DNA of 5,173 nt from Cenarchaeum sp. (lineage in GTDB: Archaea; Thermoproteota; Nitrososphaeria; Nitrososphaerales; Nitrosopumilaceae). Under the pieces are notes generated by a model that made no database searches, was not told the origin of the DNA, and was given only the letters and a program-made list of their open reading frames with translations. This document shows, piece by piece, positions 1 through 4,494 of this stretch. Numbering within the stretch: the stretch's first letter is position 1; every line of letters starts with the position of its first letter. The DNA lies in the NCBI GenBank assembly GCA_007570915.1, contig RKSK01000066.1:1-5173 (forward strand), written 5' to 3'. The translations under genes were made by a program, and so were the position numbers.

Positions 1-102
1 GCGTGCGTGTACGTCATGCTCCCGCAGCAGCGCTCCAACGACCCCGAGGGGGAGGCCGGCGCGGCGCGCCTAGGCGAGCAGCGAGTCCAGCGTCGCGGCT
101 AG
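1..102 (+). CDS. possible 3' tail of a convergent gene (partial)
   Basis: Frame 1 of the plus strand is open from the window edge to a TAG at 100-102 and reads as a 33-residue C-terminal tail beginning ACVYVMLPQQRSNDPEGE. Nearly every codon up to about position 81 ends in G or C, the pattern expected of a real gene in this GC-rich DNA; the other two plus frames look less protein-like. If real, it is convergent with the NUDIX gene and overlaps its last residues by about 33 bp. The final residues (QRVQRRG) look like run-through into antisense sequence. No family can be assigned from so short a piece. The evidence is codon pattern only. Confidence 0.3.
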   Translation, partial: ACVYVMLPQQRSNDPEGEAGAARLGEQRVQRRG

Positions 103-474
103 GCGCGGGACCGCGTCAAGCCCGGCGAGCTCGCCGCGCGTGACCCAGCGGTGCGCCGAGCTCTCCCAGTTTAGCGCGACGCGCCTCGTCGACGACTCGA
201 AGAGGAACGCGTGCACGCGCCACGGCCCGCCGCCTGCGCGGCCGCCCACGAGCGCCGGCGGCGCCGACGAGGCGAGGCGCAGCGACGCGCGCTCGATCCG
301 CGTCTCCTCGAGTATCTCGGCGAGCGCGCGATCCATCGCGTGCTCGCCTGCCTCGATGCCGCCGCTCACCGCCGACCACATGCCGCAAAACGTGCGCACG
401 CGGGCGCTGCGCCTCAGCACGAGGTAGCGCCCGTTGTTCCTCAAGAACGACGTCGCGACGTCGCGCGCGCGCAA
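70..474 (-). CDS. NUDIX family hydrolase
   Basis: A small cytosolic protein of 134 residues, the size of a single NUDIX domain. These enzymes hydrolyse nucleoside diphosphates linked to another moiety, using a metal held by the NUDIX helix; the substrate cannot be read from the sequence. The NUDIX box spans residues 38-60: GGIEAGE, seven residues, then AEILEETRI. The three helix glutamates (E53, E56, E57) are present, but the usual Arg before the first is Ala52 and the usual Gly near the end is Arg59. A C-terminal NWESSAHRWV segment (about 102-111) resembles the WE..E.RWV element of archaeal relatives. The start is taken as TTG at 474, 2 nt after the tyrA stop, giving the family-like N-terminus RARDVATSFLRNN. 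A GTG at 564 would add 30 Arg/Asp-rich residues inside tyrA. The protein contains no lysine. It is the last gene of the aromatic operon; a direct role in that pathway is not evident. Confidence 0.85.
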   Translation of the reverse strand: MRARDVATSFLRNNGRYLVLRRSARVRTFCGMWSAVSGGIEAGEHAMDRALAEILEETRIERASLRLASSAPPALVGGRAGGGPWRVHAFLFESSTRRVALNWESSAHRWVTRGELAGLDAVPRLAATLDSLLA

Positions 475-476
475 GC

Positions 477-1334
477 CTACTTTTTGTCCATCGCGCGCGA
501 CATTGCGATCATCTTCTTGTACGACTCGGCGGTCCCGCCGTTGGCCTCGATCCTCGCCTGGCACGCCTTGACATAGTCCGTGACCTCCTCGGACTTGTTC
601 TCCTGGACCGCCGTGAGCAGGCGCCCGATGTCCTTCCAGAGCTCCTCGGCTATGCGCCGCAGCTGCGGGTTTGATATGATCGTGTCTATGAGCTCCGGCG
701 TCTCGGACATTATGCTGTCAGAGAGGGCCTTTTGTATGCGGAACGTGCTGCCCGACATCTTGTGCGTGAGCGAGGGCTTTTCGTCCTTTGAGACAATGCT
801 CGCAAACGCGATGTTGACGAGGTGTGTGAGGCCCAGTATGACCGCTATGCGCTTGTCGTGCTCGGTCGAGTCTATCGTGACAAACGTCGCCTCCGGAAAG
901 AGCGACTTTGCGGCGGCGAGCTCCTTTTTGGCGTCCCTGATCGGGACAGATATGATGTTCTGGCCCTTTGTCCCCTTTGCGCCGGGGCCAAACATCGGGT
1001 GTATGCACACGGGGCTTATCTTGGCCGGCACGCGCGAGAGCGACGCGGCGGTCTTGAGCTTTTGCGACGAGATGTCCACGAGGAGCGCGCCGCGCATCAT
1101 CTCCTTGGCTATGAGCCTGATGATCTCCGGCGTCTTGCGCGTCGGCGTGCAGAGGATGACATAGTCGGCCTTGAGGATCGCGGCCACGAGCGAGGTGCCC
1201 TTCTCGACGCCCCTGGGGAGCGGCCTCGACTCGTCCTCGTCATAGCCGGTCACCTCGAACCGCGGGGCAAAGTAGCGGCACATCCAGGTGCCCATCTGCC
1301 CCGCGGCCCCGATCACCGCCACGCGCTTCTTCAC
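477..1334 (-). CDS. tyrA: prephenate dehydrogenase family protein (TyrA)
   Basis: Cytosolic enzyme of 285 residues that oxidatively decarboxylates prephenate to 4-hydroxyphenylpyruvate, or arogenate to tyrosine, with NAD(P)+. The N-terminal Rossmann fold starts VAVIGAAGQMG (residues 5-15). The acidic YDEDES at 31-36, at the end of the second strand, favours NAD+ over NADP+. VILCTP (59-64) and VDISSQK (86-92) follow. HPMFGP (112-117) carries the family's catalytic histidine, H112. LTH (169-171) and HKMSGSTFR (191-199) belong to the helical dimerisation domain. The length is usual for a monofunctional archaeal TyrA; no chorismate mutase or ACT domain is attached. The GTG start shares four bases (GTGA) with the preceding TGA stop, and a GGGGGAGG ribosome site lies just upstream. 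It is richer in lysine (26 of 285) and lower in GC than its neighbours. Whether prephenate or arogenate is preferred is not visible. Confidence 0.94.
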   Translation of the reverse strand: MKKRVAVIGAAGQMGTWMCRYFAPRFEVTGYDEDESRPLPRGVEKGTSLVAAILKADYVILCTPTRKTPEIIRLIAKEMMRGALLVDISSQKLKTAASLSRVPAKISPVCIHPMFGPGAKGTKGQNIISVPIRDAKKELAAAKSLFPEATFVTIDSTEHDKRIAVILGLTHLVNIAFASIVSKDEKPSLTHKMSGSTFRIQKALSDSIMSETPELIDTIISNPQLRRIAEELWKDIGRLLTAVQENKSEEVTDYVKACQARIEANGGTAESYKKMIAMSRAMDKK

Positions 1335-2728
1335 GGCCCTCCCCCGGATATGACGCTATTTAGTATATCCATCCCGCGCGCCAGAATTGGCGCCTCGCGG
1401 CACGCCGAGAGGCGCACAAAGGGCCCGTACCCGCCAAATCCGGCCCCCGGCGCGATCGCCAGGCCCCTCTTGAGGCACTCGAGGGCGACCTCGCCGCCGT
1501 CCAGGCCCCGCGGGAGGCGCGCAAAGAGGTACATGGCCCCGTCGGGCTCGGCGAACTCGAGGCCCATCCCGGCGGCCCTCGGGGGGAGGGTCCGGAGCCT
1601 CTCGAGCGTCTCGCGGGCCGCGCCGGGCGGCTCGGAGCGCAGCGCGGCCAGCGCGGCATGCTGGACCGGCGTCGGCACGCACGTCAGGCAGAGCGACTGC
1701 AGGCGCGCCATTCGCAGCGTCTCGGCCTTTGGCGCGATCGCGTACCCCACGCGAAACCCCGTCATCGCGTGCGACTTTGAGAGCGACTGCGTGACGATGG
1801 TTTTGTCGTGGCCCGACTCTAGCGCGCTGTGCCACTCGGTGAACGAGTACGGCGCGTATATCTCGTCGCTTAGCACGTACAGGGAGCGGCGGGCCGCAAG
1901 GCCCATGATCTCGGCCTGCCGGCGCGCCGGCAGGACCTTTCCCGTCGGGTTGTTTGGGTAGTTTATCGCGATCATTTTCGTGTTTGGCGTTATCGCCGAC
2001 TCTATCTCCGAGATTTCCGGCTCCCACGCGGACTCTAGCGTCGTGCGGACGCGCGCCACCTTTACGCCGGCGCGCATTGCGCACTGGGCGTACGCCGGCC
2101 ACGCCGGCTCTATCACGACAAGCTCGTCGCCCGGCGAGAGCAGCGACTCTATCGCGAGGTATATCGCAAATCGCGCGCCCATGGTGACAATGACGTTCTC
2201 GCGCGTCAGCGGCGTGCCGTGCGCCGACTCTGCCTCGGCGGCCGCGTCGCGCAGCTCCGCAATCCCGAGCGCGGTCCCGTACCTTGTGTGGCCCGCCTCG
2301 CACGCGGCCGAGAGCGCCGCGGCGGCGCTCGGCGACGGGGCAGAGTCCGGCTCGCCGACCTCCATGTGCACAATGTCGTGCCCCGCCTCCTCGAGCCTCT
2401 TTGCCTCCTGGAATATCGCGGTGTGCGACGTTGCGGCCGGCGGCGCGGCGGCCGACTGGACCTGCACGGACTCGTTTAGCAAAAAGTTGAGGAGGCGCGA
2501 CGCCATCGCCGCCTCCTCGTCGCTGCCGCACGCGGCGACGACCTTGGCTCGCAGGGCGCCCTCGCGCTCGCCGTCGTCGACGGGGGCGCCCATGCCGCGC
2601 TTTGCCTCGCCTATCCTGCGCGCGAGGTCAGAGCGCCTGGAGAGGAGGCGCGCCATCTCCAGCGTGACGGAGTCCATCTCCTCGCGCAGCGGGTCCAGCG
2701 CGTCGCGCTCAGAGGACCGGCCCGACAA
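1331..2728 (-). CDS. fused chorismate mutase (AroQ) - class I/II aminotransferase
   Basis: A 465-residue two-domain cytosolic enzyme. Residues 1-91 form an AroQ chorismate mutase (chorismate to prephenate). All positions matching the E. coli PheA mutase active site are present: R15, R32, K43, D52, R55, E56, S87 and Q91 (for R11, R28, K39, D48, R51, E52, S84, Q88). After a short Ala/Pro-rich linker (about 92-102) comes a complete PLP-dependent fold-type I aminotransferase: VGEPD at 124-128, NYPNNPTG at 256-263, DEIY at 288-291, the PLP-binding lysine K318 in SLSKSHAMTGFRVGY, and the substrate-carboxylate arginine R439 in VRLSACR. It probably transaminates prephenate to arogenate or 4-hydroxyphenylpyruvate to tyrosine, next to TyrA. 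The TTG at 2728 is preferred: GGTG sits 7 nt upstream and the mutase helix starts correctly. TTG at 2761 would add 11 unneeded residues, and the first ATG would remove R15. It overlaps aroC by 20 bp and tyrA by 4 bp. Confidence 0.93.
   Translation of the reverse strand: MSGRSSERDALDPLREEMDSVTLEMARLLSRRSDLARRIGEAKRGMGAPVDDGEREGALRAKVVAACGSDEEAAMASRLLNFLLNESVQVQSAAAPPAATSHTAIFQEAKRLEEAGHDIVHMEVGEPDSAPSPSAAAALSAACEAGHTRYGTALGIAELRDAAAEAESAHGTPLTRENVIVTMGARFAIYLAIESLLSPGDELVVIEPAWPAYAQCAMRAGVKVARVRTTLESAWEPEISEIESAITPNTKMIAINYPNNPTGKVLPARRQAEIMGLAARRSLYVLSDEIYAPYSFTEWHSALESGHDKTIVTQSLSKSHAMTGFRVGYAIAPKAETLRMARLQSLCLTCVPTPVQHAALAALRSEPPGAARETLERLRTLPPRAAGMGLEFAEPDGAMYLFARLPRGLDGGEVALECLKRGLAIAPGAGFGGYGPFVRLSACREAPILARGMDILNSVISGGGP
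1338..1345 (-). promoter_or_regulatory. ribosome binding site of tyrA
   Basis: The minus strand reads GGGGGAGG followed by GCC and the GTG start of tyrA. The motif lies within the last codons of the aminotransferase (SGGGP), so termination and re-initiation happen within a few bases. This supports translational coupling and the GTG start. Confidence 0.6.
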
Positions 2729-3803
2729 ATCCCCCCACCAGGGCAAGGTCCGCAAGCACAAGGCTGACTAGCGCGTCGACGACGGGCGGCGCGCGCGGCA
2801 CGACGCACGGGTCGTGCCTGCCGCGCACGCGCAGGACCGCGGGCCGGCGCGTGCGCGCGTTCACCGTCGGCTGCGCCATCCCTATCGACGAGACGGGCTT
2901 GAAGGCCACGTTCATCGTGATCGGCATCCCGTTGGATATCCCGCCCAGCACGCCGCCGGCGTTGTTTGTCCGCGTGACTATGCGCGAGCGCCGAACCTCG
3001 TACGTGTCGTTGTTCTGCGAGCCCGAGCCGGCCGCGCCGGCAAACCCCGAGCCAAACTCCACTCCCTTGACTGACGGTATCGAGAGCATTGCGCGCGCGA
3101 GCTCGGACTCGACGGACGCAAAGAGCGGCTCGCCGAGGCCCGCTGGCGCGCCCGTCGTGACCGAGCGCACAATCCCGCCTAGCGAGTCGCCTGCGCGGCG
3201 CGCCGCAAGTATGAGCTCGCGCATCCTAGAGGCCGCGCGCGCGTCCGGGCAGCGCACGTCGTTGCGGTATATCGAGCGCAGCGCGCGCGGCGACGGCTCG
3301 GATGACATCTCGACGCCGCCGACCTGGGCCGTGTACGAGACCGTCCTCACGCCGAGGGCCGCGTCGAGGAGCTTGCGCGCTACTGCGCCCCCCATGACGT
3401 GCGTAGCCGTCAGCCTCCCGGAGAACCTCCCGCCGCCGCGGCGGTCGGCGTGCCCGCCGTACTTTACGAGGGCCGTGTGGTCAACGTGGCCCGGCCTGAG
3501 GAGGTCCCCCATGCGGTCGTACGAGGACGAGTCGGCGTCCCTGTTCCACGTGAGCATCGCGATCGGCGCGCCCGTCGTGCGACCCCGAAACGTCCCGGAG
3601 AGGATCTCGACACGGTCGGCCTCCTTGCGCTGCGTCGTCACGGCGGACTGGCCCGGCCGCCGTAGGTCCAGCATTGGCTGTATGTCGCGCTCGGAGAGGC
3701 GCAGGCCCGCCGGGCAGCCGTCGAGGACGGCCCCGACGCACCTCCCGTGGCTCTCCCCAAAGCTTGTGAGGACGAGGCGCCTCCCGATAGAGCTTCCCGA
3801 CAC
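2709..3803 (-). CDS. aroC: chorismate synthase
   Basis: Cytosolic enzyme that removes phosphate from 5-enolpyruvylshikimate-3-phosphate to give chorismate, using reduced FMN; it is the last step of the shikimate pathway. At 364 residues it has the usual full length. Visible signatures in order: SFGESHGRCVGAVLDGCPAG (14-33, with H19), RPGHVDHTALVKYG (103-116, with the second conserved histidine H106), RGGGRFSGRLTA (122-133), SQNNDTYEVRR, TNNAGGVLGGISNGMPI, AFKPVSSI, and the C-terminal GRHDPCVVPRAPPVVDA. The N-terminus VSGSSIGRRLVLTSFGESHG matches the family's normal start, so GTG at 3803 is chosen. In-frame sequence upstream reaches a TAA without another plausible start. It heads the operon and overlaps the next gene by 20 bp. 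The frame is very GC-rich (87 of 120 bases over 3241-3360) and lysine-poor (5 of 364). The rest of the shikimate pathway is not in the window. Confidence 0.97.
   Translation of the reverse strand: MSGSSIGRRLVLTSFGESHGRCVGAVLDGCPAGLRLSERDIQPMLDLRRPGQSAVTTQRKEADRVEILSGTFRGRTTGAPIAMLTWNRDADSSSYDRMGDLLRPGHVDHTALVKYGGHADRRGGGRFSGRLTATHVMGGAVARKLLDAALGVRTVSYTAQVGGVEMSSEPSPRALRSIYRNDVRCPDARAASRMRELILAARRAGDSLGGIVRSVTTGAPAGLGEPLFASVESELARAMLSIPSVKGVEFGSGFAGAAGSGSQNNDTYEVRRSRIVTRTNNAGGVLGGISNGMPITMNVAFKPVSSIGMAQPTVNARTRRPAVLRVRGRHDPCVVPRAPPVVDALVSLVLADLALVGGFVGPVL
2736..2739 (-). promoter_or_regulatory. ribosome binding site deciding the TTG start of the mutase-aminotransferase
   Basis: GGTG, a good match to the archaeal anti-Shine-Dalgarno sequence, lies 7 nt before the TTG at 2728 and inside the 3' end of aroC. 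No comparable motif precedes the TTG codons further upstream at suitable spacing. It supports initiation at 2728 and coupling to aroC translation. Confidence 0.5.
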
Positions 3804-3826
3804 AGGCTCGCGGCGCCCCTGCGCGC

Positions 3827-3840
3827 ATATAACTCCTTAC
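3827..3840 (-). promoter_or_regulatory. archaeal TATA/BRE promoter of aroC, probably leaderless
   Basis: The minus strand reads GTAAGGAG followed by TTATAT (3832-3827), an AT-rich box in otherwise GC-rich DNA. The box centre is about 26 nt upstream of the G of the aroC GTG at 3803. Archaeal TATA boxes normally lie about 26 nt before the transcription start, so the transcript would begin at or next to the start codon. Leaderless transcripts are common in archaea. The purine-rich GTAAGGAG is in the BRE position. The same bases could be read as a Shine-Dalgarno site for an ATG at 3828, but that frame is only a shadow of aroC. Confidence 0.6.
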
Positions 3841-4250
3841 AGGGTCGGCAGGCGGCCTGTGGGTTCCCGAATACGTTTCCGCTCCCGCCGACGGCGGCTG
3901 CGCGCGCCACCAGGAGCCCCCACATGCGCCCGTCGCCCCCACGGTCGCGCCGCGCGGCGGCACGGGCCGGCGCGCCTTACGCGCTCGTCCCACACGAACG
4001 CGAGGGGGCGAAGCGAGACACCAGCATGGGCGGCCGAGCCGGGGGAGGTCCCGGAGGGCGGCGGCGGCGCCTCCGCGTACCGCGCGGCCCACGTCTTGAC
4101 CCAGTCCTCGCCGCGGCCCGGCAGGCCCGCAACCTCCGCGGTCTCCATGCCCTTGTCAACCACGAGGCGCACGGCAAGCCTCCGGAGGGCCTCGTTCGCC
4201 CCCTTTTCCCGCAGCGCCTCGAGGGAGCCCTCCCCCTTGCGGCTGTCCAT
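3837..4250 (-). pseudogene. frameshifted remnant of an IS630-like transposase (helix-turn-helix part intact)
   Basis: From ATG 4250 the frame gives an N-terminal DNA-binding region: LRRLAVRLVVDKGMETAEVA (residues 22-41), then GRGEDWVKTWAARYAE (45-60) as recognition helix. This layout is typical of IS630-family transposases and other homeodomain-like helix-turn-helix proteins. The frame then dissolves into Pro/Ala. The next frame continues with AAALRDLPRLGRP (about 4027-4066), the expected IS630 linker after the RY.E of the recognition helix. One missing base near 4069-4073 explains the break. Back in the first frame, LAFVWDE (about 3984-4004) and PWGRRAHVGAPGG resemble the start of the DDE domain (VDE, then W..RG), and VFGNP in another frame resembles the following strand. 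Most of the catalytic domain is missing. The helix-turn-helix and linker are well supported; the DDE match is tentative. The first 60 residues might still be expressed as a small DNA-binding protein. Confidence 0.55.
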
Positions 4251-4494
4251 GCCGCGCGCGGGAGGGGGGAGATCAACATGCCAACGTGGTCGGGAAAACT
4301 TGATCAGCTGCGCGAACCACGGATCGCGAGGCGCGGGCTAGGGCGCCGCAGGACGGGGGGCGGACTTGTGCGCGTGGGCATAGACATTCGGGACGGCCGT
4401 GAACGCGGGGGACTGGAAGCCGGTTTTTGGGAGTGTGGCAACAGACCCGCGTGAGTTGTGTTCAAGCACTGGGGCGCCTGAGGTGGCCGCGTGG
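4251..4494. other. intergenic stretch without a convincing gene
   Basis: This GC-rich stretch separates the transposase remnant from the AT-richer gene to the right. I see no tRNA, terminator hairpin or clear TATA box. It contains two short open frames on opposite strands: one on the plus strand from ATG 4278 preceded by a GGAGG-type motif, and one on the minus strand ending at 4338. They overlap, so at most one is likely to be translated. A T5 run on the plus strand (about 4423-4427) and a T4 run on the minus strand (about 4297-4300) are too short to call terminators. Confidence 0.5.
4278..4454 (+). CDS. doubtful small ORF, 58 aa
   Basis: An ATG at 4278 lies about 8 nt after a purine run (GGAGGGGGGAGATC) that could serve as a ribosome binding site. 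The frame runs to TGA at 4452-4454. The product starts MPTWSGKLDQLREPRIARRG, is rich in Arg and Gly, and matches no family I recognise. No TATA box is seen upstream. About 63% of codons end in G or C, weaker than in the operon genes. A chance frame is at least as likely as a gene. Confidence 0.18.
   Translation: MPTWSGKLDQLREPRIARRGLGRRRTGGGLVRVGIDIRDGRERGGLEAGFWECGNRPA

Noticed and set aside
475..564. Upstream GTG start for the NUDIX gene at 564
   Set aside because: It would add 30 charged residues encoded inside tyrA with no resemblance to the family; TTG 474 gives the usual N-terminus.
822..1961. Long plus-strand open frame opposite tyrA and the aminotransferase
   Set aside because: It is rich in Arg, Ala, Gly and Pro without any recognisable domain and lies wholly antisense to two clear enzymes; such shadows are expected in GC-rich DNA.
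2729..2761. TTG at 2761 as start of the mutase-aminotransferase
   Set aside because: It adds 11 residues before the mutase fold and lacks a suitably spaced ribosome site; TTG 2728 has GGTG 7 nt upstream.
3481..3828. ATG at 3828 with AAGGAG upstream starting an alternative frame through aroC
   Set aside because: The spacing looks like a ribosome site, but the product has no aroC motifs, while the GTG at 3803 gives the standard chorismate synthase N-terminus. The same bases work as the TATA/BRE element.
2851..4341. 496-codon plus-strand open frame opposite aroC
   Set aside because: It is antisense to chorismate synthase and the transposase remnant; low-complexity Arg/Ser/Pro sequence without motifs.
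4251..4494. tRNA or structured RNA in the gap
   Set aside because: No T-arm-like GTTC.A.. with matching stems and no cloverleaf spacing could be found on either strand.
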